Shown here piece after piece: positions 28,794 through 38,135 of a DNA stretch of 64,000 bases. The notes under the pieces are model-generated. The model was not told the DNA's origin, did no database searches, and saw nothing but the letters and a program-made list of their open reading frames with translations. Origin of the DNA: Bryocella elongata (lineage in GTDB: Bacteria; Acidobacteriota; Terriglobia; Terriglobales; Acidobacteriaceae); NCBI RefSeq assembly GCF_900108185.1, contig NZ_FNVA01000001.1, forward strand, positions 868,001-932,000, given 5' to 3'. The position numbers and the translations under genes are program-made. Positions within the stretch are counted from its first letter, which is position 1, and each line of letters begins with the position of its first letter.

Positions 28794-29690
28794 GTGACGA
28801 CCATGACTTCAGTCCGGCGGGAGACAGCCTGGAAGCGTTCCGAAGTTTTCATTCGTGGGCTCCGTATCTCTTTCCTCGAGCGCGGTTCGAGCATCCCCGC
28901 CAGCGCGCCGCCGATCATCCTTCTGCACGGCCTTGTCTCCGAGAGCACCTGCTACAAGCGTCTGCTTCGCCGGTTGCCCCAGGATCGCAGGGTGATCGCC
29001 GTCGATCTTCCCGGCTCCGGCTACTCTGAGCGCCCAAGCCCAGGGCAGCAGTCCTCCTGCACCACCTTCGCCGACCTCGCGGGCCTCGTCGTCGACCTCA
29101 TGGCTGCCCTGCGGCTCGACCGTCCAGTCCTCATCGGCCACTCCCACGGCGGAGCGATCTCGCTGTCGGTGGCTGCTCGACACCCCGAGCACCTCCGCGG
29201 CCTCGTGCTCCTCTGCCCGGCACATCCGTACTCCGGCGTGGAGCGCAAGATCATCCGCTTCTATCTCTCGGCCGTCGGACACGCCTTCGCCCATCTTCTC
29301 CCCCGGCTGCCGGATTGGCTGATGCTCTTCGTCTTTCGCCACATGCCGGGCTCGCGCCGGACGCTCGAAATGACGGACATCGCTCCCTATCTGCACACGC
29401 TGCGTACGCCAGGCACCGTCGACCAGATTCTCCGCATGGTCGAATGCTGGAACAACGACATGCACCAGCTCGGATCCCTGATGGACGAGAATCCCATCGC
29501 CGCTCCCGTGCTGATGGTCTGGGGAGAACGCGACGTCGTCGTTCCTGCCTGGAGCGCCCGGCGACTGTCGGCGCGTCTTGCGGACGGGGAGCTCGTTCAG
29601 CTCCATGGTGTGGGCCATCTTCCGAACGACGAATCACCTAATAAAGCAGCCGCTGTCATCCACGACTGGCTCTTGCATCGCGCGCTCTAA
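28794..29690 (+). CDS. Alpha/beta-hydrolase
   Basis: A 298-residue alpha/beta-hydrolase with oxyanion segment ILLHGLV, nucleophile elbow GHSHGG (Ser117), acid in WGERDVVVP and His in GVGHLPN, a complete catalytic triad. The cap region (about 140-215) is helical and lipophilic. Substrate is unknown; esterases, haloperoxidase-like enzymes and C-C hydrolases share this pattern. The GTG start has AAGG about 5 bases upstream; an ATG three codons later (28803) is an alternative. It stands alone on the plus strand. Confidence 0.9.
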   Translation: MTTMTSVRRETAWKRSEVFIRGLRISFLERGSSIPASAPPIILLHGLVSESTCYKRLLRRLPQDRRVIAVDLPGSGYSERPSPGQQSSCTTFADLAGLVVDLMAALRLDRPVLIGHSHGGAISLSVAARHPEHLRGLVLLCPAHPYSGVERKIIRFYLSAVGHAFAHLLPRLPDWLMLFVFRHMPGSRRTLEMTDIAPYLHTLRTPGTVDQILRMVECWNNDMHQLGSLMDENPIAAPVLMVWGERDVVVPAWSARRLSARLADGELVQLHGVGHLPNDESPNKAAAVIHDWLLHRAL

Positions 29691-29857
29691 GATAGCTCTG
29701 GATATCCGTAGGGTTGTCCGGCTCTGAGAAATCCGGCAACCGTTCGCAGGATGAAACGGAATTGCAGGTGCGTCGCAATACCTTTTTGCTACGCCAACAA
29801 CTTGAGGGGAATGATTTCGCATCATTCACGTGACTCTCACACTTGGAGTGAGTTCAC

Positions 29858-31060
29858 GTGCACAACAACGGGCCCAGGAACTGGATTTCAAGGAACTACC
29901 AATCCTTCGACGGACTTCGCGCTATAGCCATCCTTATGGTCTTCACCATCCACTACGGCGACATGGTGGTGCCAGCGAAATATGTCGAGTGCCTTTGGAC
30001 GGGTGTTGATCTCTTCTTCGTCCTGTCCGGATTTCTCATCACCGGCATCCTGTGGGATTCCGTCGACTCACCCACGTACTATCGCGACTTCTACACCCGC
30101 AGAGCCCTGCGCATCTTCCCGCTCTACTATGGTTTCTTCCTCTGCGTCGCAGTCCTTACGCCGTTGGTGCATCTGCGCTACGACCCCATGCTTTGGACGA
30201 ACCTTCTGTATCTCCTGAACTTCACCGTCGCCTTCGCTCCCCAGCATAATCCCAGCATCGTGATGATTGGCCATGTCATCCGGACGATTCAGCCAACGGT
30301 GGGATTGGGCGTTCTCTGGAGTCTCTGCGTGGAAGAGCACTTCTACCTGCTCTGGCCCTTCGTCGTCCGTTATGCTCGCGGCCGTCGCCGTCTGCTGATT
30401 TCAATCTGTCTGATGGGCATCGTTTGCGTCATGTCCTTACGCATGGCCCTGTACCTTCACGATCCCGTCAGGTACCGGACCTCAAGCTTTCTTTATCGCG
30501 CGAGCTTCACCAGGTTCGATACGCTGCTCATCGGTGCCTCTCTCGCACTCCTGCTGCGGGAGTATCGAATGGCTCTTCGTCAATTCCGCGCGATAGCTCT
30601 TGGTTGTATTGCGTTCGGTATGGTGACGCTCGCCACGGGGCTCCTGACCTTCGGGCGGACCCTGCCGTGGGACCTCTTCAATCCCGTCTTCAGCACCTAC
30701 GGGTACACCTCTGTCGGTATTGTTGCCGCGGGAATCGTCATGCTCGCAATCGACGAAAACTCTGCATTGAGCCGATTACTCCGTAACCGGTACTTGAAGC
30801 GCATTGGGGTTGTCAGTTATGGCATCTACTTCCTGCATGCCCTGCCCATGCAGTTTGTCGACGCGATCTGCTGGAAGCTCGCTCACTGGCACGCCGCCGT
30901 CGTCGTTGTTCCGTGCACCTTCCTGCTAACTTATTTCGCCGCCCAATGGAGTTACGCGCACATCGAGTCGCCGTTCCTGCGCCTCAAGGACCGTTGGGCT
31001 CCGCCCATCGCACACGTCAGCAGGCCTTCCGGTGTCCGCGACATCGGAATCGCGGCCTAG
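29858..31060 (+). CDS. Acyltransferase-3 family membrane protein (OafA/YrhL-like)
   Basis: A 400-residue integral membrane O-acyltransferase with about ten helices. Family features: SFDGLRAIAILMVFTIHYG with the conserved Arg and His, GVDLFFVLSGFLITGIL, the RRALRIFPLYY segment and WSLCVEEHFYLLWP. Such enzymes acylate sugars of O-antigen, peptidoglycan, exopolysaccharide or glycolipids. No nearby polysaccharide cluster identifies the substrate. A GGAG sequence lies 9 bases before the GTG start. The C-terminus SGVRDIGIAA is unremarkable. Confidence 0.92.
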   Translation: MHNNGPRNWISRNYQSFDGLRAIAILMVFTIHYGDMVVPAKYVECLWTGVDLFFVLSGFLITGILWDSVDSPTYYRDFYTRRALRIFPLYYGFFLCVAVLTPLVHLRYDPMLWTNLLYLLNFTVAFAPQHNPSIVMIGHVIRTIQPTVGLGVLWSLCVEEHFYLLWPFVVRYARGRRRLLISICLMGIVCVMSLRMALYLHDPVRYRTSSFLYRASFTRFDTLLIGASLALLLREYRMALRQFRAIALGCIAFGMVTLATGLLTFGRTLPWDLFNPVFSTYGYTSVGIVAAGIVMLAIDENSALSRLLRNRYLKRIGVVSYGIYFLHALPMQFVDAICWKLAHWHAAVVVVPCTFLLTYFAAQWSYAHIESPFLRLKDRWAPPIAHVSRPSGVRDIGIAA

Positions 31061-31083
31061 GATCCGACGTTGCCCCGCGCGAT

Positions 31084-31773
31084 TTATCCTTCTGCCAGTC
31101 CGAACTCGTCCTTCACCCAGCTGCGTATCGCTGCCCCGAGTTGCGGCAGCTTCGTCTCAGGCGACCCCTCGATCCCCGCAAAGAAGTGGTCCGCGCCTTC
31201 CACCCAGACCACGCGCTTTGGCTCGAGGGCCGTCTCCAGCACGGCATTCAGCGCTGCTTTCGGAGCGAACGGATCATGGTCTCCCACGACAAACAGCTTT
31301 GGAACCGCACCACACCCCGGCAAGAAACCATAGCTGTAATTCCGACCATCGGCCTCCACGGGTAAACCGATTCCAACCAGCCCCTGGACACGCGCATCGC
31401 CACAACAGGCCCGCAGACCGACGTTTGAGCCAAACGAGAACCCTGCGAACAGGACCGGCAGCCTGTACTCCGTGTCCAGCCAGTCGAGCGCGGCGCGCAC
31501 ATCGTCCACCTCGCCACGCCCCTCGTCGTGCGCCCCTTCGCTCAGCCCCGTACCGCGAAAGTTGAACCGCAGCACCGGCAGCCCGAAGCTGGAGAACGCC
31601 TTGGCCGAGTGGTAGACCACCTTGTTGTGCATCGTCCCGCCGCCCAGTGGATGCGGATGCGCCACCAGCACCGCGTAAAGCGCGTCCTCGCGGCCCGTGT
31701 TCAACAACGCCTCAAGCCGTCCTGCAGGACCGCTCAGGCCTTCCACCGTCTTCACATGCGAACGCCACTGCAT
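31084..31773 (-). CDS. Alpha/beta-hydrolase of the COG2945 type
   Basis: A 229-residue hydrolase. Motifs: AHPHPLGGGTMHNKVV, RFNFRGTGLSEG, nucleophile GFSFGSNVGL (Ser113), acid GDHDPFAP and GADHFF with the His, a complete triad typical of small serine hydrolases in this group. Substrate is unknown. I use ATG 31773, which follows a CAGAAT box by 6 bases; a TTG six codons upstream is an alternative. It converges on the acyltransferase gene, with 23 bases between stops, and diverges from the peptidase. Confidence 0.88.
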   Translation of the reverse strand: MQWRSHVKTVEGLSGPAGRLEALLNTGREDALYAVLVAHPHPLGGGTMHNKVVYHSAKAFSSFGLPVLRFNFRGTGLSEGAHDEGRGEVDDVRAALDWLDTEYRLPVLFAGFSFGSNVGLRACCGDARVQGLVGIGLPVEADGRNYSYGFLPGCGAVPKLFVVGDHDPFAPKAALNAVLETALEPKRVVWVEGADHFFAGIEGSPETKLPQLGAAIRSWVKDEFGLAEG

Positions 31774-31889
31774 CCCTTCATTCTGCCCCAACCGGCGTCA
31801 CGTCGTTTGCCCCGGCTGCAGCACGGAGAGTCCACCATGGCGGAAGGTTCACAGGCGTGGGTGCCCGTACAAGCTATCCTGTACCTGCA

Positions 31890-32981
31890 ATGGCCATCGA
31901 TCCCATCGAGCTCACGAAGCAGCTTGTCGATATCGAGTCGACGACCTACCACGAAGGCGAATGCGGCGAATTCCTTGCCGAATACCTGCTCGGCCTGGGT
32001 TATGACGTCACCCGTCAGCCCGTCCCGCCGCCCGATCCCGCGCGCACTCCCGGCGCCCTGCGCGACAAGCCGGCGCAGCCGCGCTTCAACGTCTACGCCG
32101 TGCCCCGCTCCGAGCATGGCTTCGGTGTCCAGCCCGAGGTCGTGCTCTCCACCCACTTCGACACCGTGCCGCCCTTCCTCGGCCCCTGCCGCGAGGACGC
32201 AACTCACCTCTACGGCCGTGGTGTCTGTGACGCGAAGGGAATCCTCGCAGCGCAGGTCGCCGCCTCGCAGCAGCTGCTCGAAGAGGGCATCCAGACCGGC
32301 CTGCTCTTCGTCGTCGGCGAAGAGCGCGACTCCGCCGGCGCGAAGATCGCCAACGAGCTCCCGATCAACGATCCGCCCCGTCCGAAGTTCCTCATCAACG
32401 GCGAGCCCACGGACAACCGCCTCGCACTTGCCAGTAAGGGCTGCCTTCGCGTCGAACTCTACGCCTCGGGCAAGATGGCCCACTCCGCCTATCCTGAGCT
32501 CGGCGACAGCGCCATCAACAAGCTCCTCGCGGCGCTCGAAAACGTCCGCGCGCTCCAGCTTCCGGTGGTCGAAGGCATCGGCGACACCACGCTGAACATC
32601 GGAATCCTCGGCGGCGGCCGCGCGCCCAATGTCATCGCCGACAAGGCCGAGGCTCACATCCTCGTCCGCCTCGTCGGCCCGGCCGAAGACATTCGCAAGA
32701 GCATCCTCACCGCCTGCGAAGGCCTGTGCGAGGTCGTCTTCTCGCTCGAACTGCCCTTCGTCCAGATGCGTGCCCTCGAAGGCTTCGACACCATGGTCGC
32801 GAAGTTCACCACCGATATCCCTTCACTCACGACCTGGGGTGAACCTCTGCTGCTTGGCCCCGGCTCGATCCACGTCGCCCACACACCCGACGAGACGATC
32901 CTCAAGCAGGAGCTGCTCGACTGCGTTCAGCTCTACGTTCGCGCGGTGAAGGCGCTCCTCAACGGCGAAGCAGGGAAGTAA
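31890..32981 (+). CDS. M20-family metallopeptidase (ArgE/DapE-like)
   Basis: A zinc-dependent amidohydrolase of 363 residues. Metal and catalytic motifs are intact: STHFDTVPP (His89, Asp91), GRGVCDAKGILAAQ, and VGEERDSAG with the two Glu residues. The dimerisation domain (KGCLRVELYASGKMAHSAYPE) follows. Members remove acyl groups or cleave dipeptides (ArgE, DapE, CPG2); the exact substrate is not clear. The ATG at 31890 is where homology begins, with a TATCCT box 9 bases upstream; a longer frame starts inside the divergent gene. The next gene begins 3 bases after its stop. Confidence 0.92.
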   Translation: MAIDPIELTKQLVDIESTTYHEGECGEFLAEYLLGLGYDVTRQPVPPPDPARTPGALRDKPAQPRFNVYAVPRSEHGFGVQPEVVLSTHFDTVPPFLGPCREDATHLYGRGVCDAKGILAAQVAASQQLLEEGIQTGLLFVVGEERDSAGAKIANELPINDPPRPKFLINGEPTDNRLALASKGCLRVELYASGKMAHSAYPELGDSAINKLLAALENVRALQLPVVEGIGDTTLNIGILGGGRAPNVIADKAEAHILVRLVGPAEDIRKSILTACEGLCEVVFSLELPFVQMRALEGFDTMVAKFTTDIPSLTTWGEPLLLGPGSIHVAHTPDETILKQELLDCVQLYVRAVKALLNGEAGK

Positions 32982-32984
32982 GGG

Positions 32985-33596
32985 ATGTTCGCCCTCCGCT
33001 TCTGGCTGACGATGCAGGTGGCCACAGCCACCACCGCCGCGCTGATGGCGAACTTCCACGCCATCCCGCTGCGCAACACGGACGCCAAACACTTCGACGC
33101 CATCATCGTCCTCGGCACACCCACGAACGCCGAGGGCACGCCCAGTCCCGAGCAGCGCGAGCGCACCGAAGAAGGCGTCCGGGAGTTCAAGGCCGGTGTC
33201 GCTCCCATCCTGATCATGACCGGCGGCGCAGCCCACAACACCTTCGTCGAAGCCGAGGCCATGAAGAAGCTCGCCGTCAGCGAAGGCATCCCCGCCGAAG
33301 ACCTCATCGTCGAAGGCCAGGCCAAAGACACCATCCAGAACATCTACTACTCCGACCAGATCCTCGAAGCCCACCACTGGCACACGGTCGAGGTCGTCAG
33401 CTCCTCGCACCACCTGCCCCGCACGGCGCTGATCCTGTCGCATTGGAAAGATCTCAAGTGGTCCACCCACGCCAGCCACTGGCCGCCCGAGTACCCCCAG
33501 GCCGCCCAGGACGCCGCCTTCGCCCACGAAGCTACCTACTGCTGGACGCTGACCCACGAGGGGTTCAAGCACAATACGTATCTGCCGGGCACCTAA
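32985..33596 (+). CDS. YdcF-like (DUF218) protein
   Basis: A 203-residue protein with a short N-terminal hydrophobic segment and a DUF218 domain: DAIIVLGTPTN, ILIMTGGAAHN, GQAKDTIQNIYYS and SSSHHLPRTALI. DUF218 proteins include YdcF (SAM-binding) and ElyC/SanA, which affect envelope integrity; the function is not settled. It follows the M20 gene with a 3-base gap and a GGGAAG sequence before the ATG, so the two are probably co-translated. Confidence 0.85.
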   Translation: MFALRFWLTMQVATATTAALMANFHAIPLRNTDAKHFDAIIVLGTPTNAEGTPSPEQRERTEEGVREFKAGVAPILIMTGGAAHNTFVEAEAMKKLAVSEGIPAEDLIVEGQAKDTIQNIYYSDQILEAHHWHTVEVVSSSHHLPRTALILSHWKDLKWSTHASHWPPEYPQAAQDAAFAHEATYCWTLTHEGFKHNTYLPGT

Positions 33597-33610
33597 CGAG
33601 CCGGGCAGTG

Positions 33611-33616
33611 GATAAT
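33611..33616 (+). promoter_or_regulatory. -10 box of the Sel1 gene, leaderless layout
   Basis: GATAAT is followed by GCCTCC and the ATG at 33623. No Shine-Dalgarno sequence lies between. No -35 box is evident. Confidence 0.45.
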
Positions 33617-33622
33617 GCCTCC

Positions 33623-34546
33623 ATGCCAGCCTTTCCCACGGAGCAGATATTGATAGACCGCGCGGAGGCGGGAGACCCTTACGCGCTCTTCGAGATGGCC
33701 GTTTCGATCGAGGAATCCGCTTTAGGAGACGCCGACCTGCGTCGAGCAGCCGATTACTATCGGCGCGCCGCAACAAGAGGTCATCTCACCGCACTCAACA
33801 ACCTCTGCCTCATGGCAGTGAGGTCAGATAGTGTGGTTTCAGTAAGCCGAGAAGAGTGGGGAAGGCTTGAAGAGCTTGGTCGGTCTGGGGACCGCGAAGC
33901 GCAGAATACCGTCGGATTGGGGCACTTCTACGGTGAAGCCGCAGACTTTGACTATGAACTGGCGAGAGAGTGGTACACGCGGTCCGCTGAAGGTGGCTGC
34001 GCCGCTGCACAATTCAACCTCGGTGGGATCTGGTTTGAGGCGAAGGGTGTCGACCGCGATCTGGACAAAGCCGTTACTTGGTATTCACGGGCGGCCCAAA
34101 GCGGACACGAACTGGCCCTCGTGCAACTGGGTTCTATGCACGAGAAAGGCCTCGGGGTCGAGAAGAACCTCGCGCTCGCCTTAACGCTGTACTCCTGCGC
34201 GCTGCGTCGCCACTCGAAGAGGGCTGCAATTCACCTAGGGATCATGTATGCGAAGGGCAAGGAGATCTCGCAGGATTTGCCGACGGCGTACGCTCTTTTC
34301 GAAAGGTCACTCGAGCTACGCGATAACGCCGACAACGGGACGTTGCATCCTTCTTACATCGAAAACGCTCTGTACTGGCTCGGACATATCACGGAGCAAA
34401 GCCCAGCGTTAGGCAAGCGTACGGCACTCTATTGGTACGGTCGAGGTGCGGACGCAGGATCGGACCTGTGCGCAAAACAAGTGGAGCGGCTAAAACGCGA
34501 GAGCGGGCCTTCTCGTGCTCGACGGTCTTCTCGCCGAAAGCATTAG
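33623..34546 (+). CDS. Sel1-repeat protein
   Basis: A 307-residue protein made of Sel1-like (SLR) alpha-solenoid repeats, for example YRRAATRGHLTALNNL, YTRSAEGGCAAAQFNLG, YSRAAQSGHELALVQLG and FERSLELRDN. Sel1 repeats are protein-binding scaffolds. No signal peptide, so cytoplasmic. Partner unknown. The ATG at 33623 lies 6 bases after a GATAAT box and begins a sensible protein; longer frames run antisense or into the ydcF-like gene. The C-terminus is basic (SRARRSSRRKH). Confidence 0.85.
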   Translation: MPAFPTEQILIDRAEAGDPYALFEMAVSIEESALGDADLRRAADYYRRAATRGHLTALNNLCLMAVRSDSVVSVSREEWGRLEELGRSGDREAQNTVGLGHFYGEAADFDYELAREWYTRSAEGGCAAAQFNLGGIWFEAKGVDRDLDKAVTWYSRAAQSGHELALVQLGSMHEKGLGVEKNLALALTLYSCALRRHSKRAAIHLGIMYAKGKEISQDLPTAYALFERSLELRDNADNGTLHPSYIENALYWLGHITEQSPALGKRTALYWYGRGADAGSDLCAKQVERLKRESGPSRARRSSRRKH

Positions 34547-34586
34547 GGTTCCCTTTTCCACCCCGCCCCACCCACTAACCACGCAG

Positions 34587-34592
34587 TAAACT
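34587..34592 (+). promoter_or_regulatory. -10 box of dnaE, leaderless layout
   Basis: TAAACT is followed by AGCCCT and the ATG at 34599. The preceding bases are C-rich and lack a -35 box or a Shine-Dalgarno sequence. Confidence 0.4.
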
Positions 34593-34598
34593 AGCCCT

Positions 34599-37500
34599 AT
34601 GGCGGCCGAGTTTACCCATCTTCACCTGCACACCGATTACTCTCTCCTCGACGGCGCCTGCGACGTCGACAAGCTTGCCGCGCACGTCGCGAAGATGGGC
34701 CAGAACGCCGCCGCGATGACCGATCACGGCAACATCTATGGCGCCGTCCACTTCTTTGACGCCATGAAGAAGAAGGGCCTCAAGCCCATCCTTGGCTGCG
34801 AGCTCTACGTCTGCAAGGAAGACGACCACCGCCGCGAGTTCGCCAACCCCGACTCCAAGTACAACCATCTGCTCGTGCTCGCCGAAAGCGAAGCCGGCTA
34901 TCGCAACCTCGTGCGCCTCACCTCCGAGGCTGCGCTGCATGGCTTCTACAAGAAGCCTCGCGTCTCGAAGAAGTTCCTTGCCGAGCACACCGAAGGCCTC
35001 ATCGGCTTCTCCGGTTGTCTCGCTGGCGAGGTCTCCGAGTACCTGATGGCAGGGAAGTACGATCTCGCCAAGAAGACCGCCGGCGACTACGAGACCATGT
35101 TCGGCCGCGGCAACTACTTCCTCGAGGTTCAGGACCATCATCTCGAGCCCGACAAGCCCGTCATCGAGGCCATGTTCCGCCTCGAGCGCGAGCTAGACAT
35201 CCCGCTGATCGCGACCAACGATTCGCACTACGTCGCCGATACCGACTCCCGCGCGCACGAGATCCTGCTCTGCGTGCAGACCGGTGGATCGATGAACGAT
35301 GCCAAGCGCTTCAAGTTCGATACGCAGGAGTTCTACATCAAGTCCGCGGAAGAGATGCATCGTCTCTTCAGCGAAGCGCCTGAGGTCTGCACCCGTACCA
35401 TGCAGTTCGCGGACCGCTGCAACATCGAGCTCGCCAAGGTCAAGAACCCGTTCCCCAAGTTCGATTGCCCTCCTGGCATGGACCTCGATGCGTACTTCGA
35501 GAGCGTCTGCCGCGAAGGTTGGAAGATGCGCCGCGAGACCGCCATCGCGCACCTCGAAGCCACCGGCAACCTGCGCCACACCATCGCCGAGTATGAGGCC
35601 CGGCTCACACGCGAGATCGATTGCATCAAGAGCATGAAGTTCCCGGGCTACTTCATGATCGTCTGGGACTTCATCCGCTACGCCAAGCAGCAGAACATCC
35701 CCGTTGGCCCGGGCCGTGGTTCGGCTGCAGGCTCGCTGGTCGCGTACGTCATGGAGATCACCGACGTCGACCCGATCCAGAACAATCTCCTCTTCGAGCG
35801 CTTCCTCAATCCCGAACGCGTGTCCATGCCCGATATCGATATCGACTTCTGCATGAACCGTCGCGGCGAGGTCATCGAGTATGTGCGCGGCAAGTACGGC
35901 GTCGACCAGGTCGCACAGATCATCACCTTCAACACCATGGCGGCCAAGGCCGCGATCAAGGACGTAGGTCGTGCGCTCGACGTTCCTTACGGCGAAGTCG
36001 ATCGTATCGCCAAGCTCATCCCGCCCACCATCGGCATCACCATCGCCGAGGCGCTCAAGGACGCAGGCCCGCTCCTTCAGGCCTATGAGTCCGACACCAA
36101 GATCCGCGAGATCATCGACACCGCGATGAAGCTCGAAGGCCTCGTGCGCGGCGCTGGTGTGCACGCCGCCGGCGTCGTCATCGCGCCCGCTCCGCTCACT
36201 GAGCTCGTCCCCGTCACCCGCACCAAGGACGATGCCATCGTCACCAGCTATGACATGAAGGCCGTCGAGAAGATGGGCCTTCTCAAGATGGACTTCCTCG
36301 GGCTTACGACGCTCACCGTCATCGACGATTGCCTCAAGCTCATCAAGTCCAATCGCGGCGACACCATCGAGATGGCGAAGGTCCCGCTCGACGACCAGGA
36401 GACGTACGAGAAGGTCTACCACCGGGCTCTCACTTCGGGCGTCTTCCAGTTCGAATCGTCGGGCATGCGCGACGTGCTGCGCCGCTACAAGCCCACCTCC
36501 GTCGAAGACCTCACCGCCCTCAACGCGCTCTATCGCCCCGGTCCGATCCAGGGCGGCATGATCGACGACTTCATCGAACGCAAGTGGGGCCGCCGTCCGG
36601 TGGAGTTCATGTTCCCCGAACTCGAGCCCATCCTGCGCGAGACGCTCGGCGTCATCGTCTATCAGGAGCAGGTCATGCAGATCAGTTCGGCCATCGGCGG
36701 GTACTCGCTAGGCGGCGCTGATCTCCTGCGTCGCGCCATGGGTAAGAAAGACCCGGCTGAGATGGCCAAGCAGCGCGACATCTTCATGGCCGGCGCTGCA
36801 GCACAGAAGTTCGATAAGACCAAGGCGGGCGCGCTCTTCGATCTCATGGAGCAGTTCGCAGGCTACGGCTTCAACAAGTCGCACTCAGCGGCCTACGCCA
36901 TGCTCGCGTATCACACCGCCTGGCTCAAGACGCACTATCCCGTCGAGTTCATGGCCGCGCTGCTCACCTCCGAAACCTCGAAGCCCGAGAACGTCGTCAA
37001 GTACATCGGCGAGTGCCGCGAGATGAACATCTCCGTCGTGCCGCCCGACGTGCAGATCTCCGCCTCAAACTTCACGCCCGCTGGCGACTCCATCCGCTTC
37101 GGCCTCGCAGCCATCAAGAACGTAGGCCACAACGCCATCGAGTCGATCATCCAGGCGCGGGCAGCTCTGCAGGCGGAAGGGAAGCAGGGCTTCGCTTCGC
37201 TCTGGGAGTTCTGCGAGAAGGTCGATCTCCGCCTGATGAACAAGCGCGTGCTCGAGTCTCTCGCCAAGGCCGGTGCACTCGATGCCTTCGGTCGTCGTGG
37301 TCAGGTCATGGCCGCAATCGATAAAGCCATCGAGCGCGCGCAGAAGGCGCAGAAGGATGCCGCCGCAGGACAGCATGGTCTCTTCGGCATGTTCGACGAG
37401 CCTGCCGCCACACAGGCCAGCGGCAACGATCCATTGCCTGCTGCACCCGACTGGGATGAGCATGAACGCCTTCAGAACGAGAAGGACGTCCTCGGCTTCT

Positions 37501-38135
37501 TCGTCAGCGGACACCCCATGGACAAGTACCGCGAGAAGCTTCGCAACATGAAGGTCGTCGATACCGCGACTGCCATCGAGATGAAGCCCGAGCCCGTCGT
37601 CTTCAATCGTGGCCGCCGCGAGGAAGGCAACAGCGACATCTCCATCGCCGGCGTCATCACCGGCCTGCGCGTTGCCAAGAGCAAGCGCTCGGGCGAGATG
37701 TACGCCTCCGGCTTCCTCGAAGACACCATGGGCAAGATCGAGATCATCGCCTTTCCCGCAGCGTATGAGAAGCTCGCCGAGAAGCTCAAGATGGAGGTCC
37801 CCGTCCTGATGCGTGGCTCGCTCCGCGGCGAAGAAGACTCGGCCCCCAAGCTCGCCATCAGCGGCATCCAGGCGCTCGAAGACATCCAGATCAAGCTGCC
37901 CGATGCGCTTCGCATCCGAGTGCCACTCCATCATCCCGATGCCGAGCTGCTCGAAAAGCTTGCGGCAATCTTCCAGGGCGCACCCGGCAAGGGCAAGCTC
38001 CTGCTCAACCTCGAAGAGCCCGACAGCTTCTGCGCCGTACTCGAGCCGAGCGGTATGTCAGTAGCAGCAGACATCCAGTTCATCGAGCGCGTCGAGAACC
38101 TCGTAGGACGCGGTGCTGTGCAGGTGATCAACTGA
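34599..38135 (+). CDS. dnaE: DNA polymerase III alpha subunit
   Basis: Catalytic subunit of the chromosomal replicase. The 1178-residue protein has an N-terminal PHP domain (HLHLHTDYSLLDGA, AMTDHGNIYG), the polymerase palm with the catalytic acids in MPDIDIDF (near residue 410), the finger region VGPGRGSAAGSLVAY, the LYRPGPIQGGM motif, a helix-hairpin-helix region with GFNKSHSAAYAMLAYHTAWLK, and an OB fold with SDISIAGVITGL near residue 1010. Length and motifs match DnaE1. The next gene starts within the stop codon (TGATG). Confidence 0.98.
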   Translation: MAAEFTHLHLHTDYSLLDGACDVDKLAAHVAKMGQNAAAMTDHGNIYGAVHFFDAMKKKGLKPILGCELYVCKEDDHRREFANPDSKYNHLLVLAESEAGYRNLVRLTSEAALHGFYKKPRVSKKFLAEHTEGLIGFSGCLAGEVSEYLMAGKYDLAKKTAGDYETMFGRGNYFLEVQDHHLEPDKPVIEAMFRLERELDIPLIATNDSHYVADTDSRAHEILLCVQTGGSMNDAKRFKFDTQEFYIKSAEEMHRLFSEAPEVCTRTMQFADRCNIELAKVKNPFPKFDCPPGMDLDAYFESVCREGWKMRRETAIAHLEATGNLRHTIAEYEARLTREIDCIKSMKFPGYFMIVWDFIRYAKQQNIPVGPGRGSAAGSLVAYVMEITDVDPIQNNLLFERFLNPERVSMPDIDIDFCMNRRGEVIEYVRGKYGVDQVAQIITFNTMAAKAAIKDVGRALDVPYGEVDRIAKLIPPTIGITIAEALKDAGPLLQAYESDTKIREIIDTAMKLEGLVRGAGVHAAGVVIAPAPLTELVPVTRTKDDAIVTSYDMKAVEKMGLLKMDFLGLTTLTVIDDCLKLIKSNRGDTIEMAKVPLDDQETYEKVYHRALTSGVFQFESSGMRDVLRRYKPTSVEDLTALNALYRPGPIQGGMIDDFIERKWGRRPVEFMFPELEPILRETLGVIVYQEQVMQISSAIGGYSLGGADLLRRAMGKKDPAEMAKQRDIFMAGAAAQKFDKTKAGALFDLMEQFAGYGFNKSHSAAYAMLAYHTAWLKTHYPVEFMAALLTSETSKPENVVKYIGECREMNISVVPPDVQISASNFTPAGDSIRFGLAAIKNVGHNAIESIIQARAALQAEGKQGFASLWEFCEKVDLRLMNKRVLESLAKAGALDAFGRRGQVMAAIDKAIERAQKAQKDAAAGQHGLFGMFDEPAATQASGNDPLPAAPDWDEHERLQNEKDVLGFFVSGHPMDKYREKLRNMKVVDTATAIEMKPEPVVFNRGRREEGNSDISIAGVITGLRVAKSKRSGEMYASGFLEDTMGKIEIIAFPAAYEKLAEKLKMEVPVLMRGSLRGEEDSAPKLAISGIQALEDIQIKLPDALRIRVPLHHPDAELLEKLAAIFQGAPGKGKLLLNLEEPDSFCAVLEPSGMSVAADIQFIERVENLVGRGAVQVIN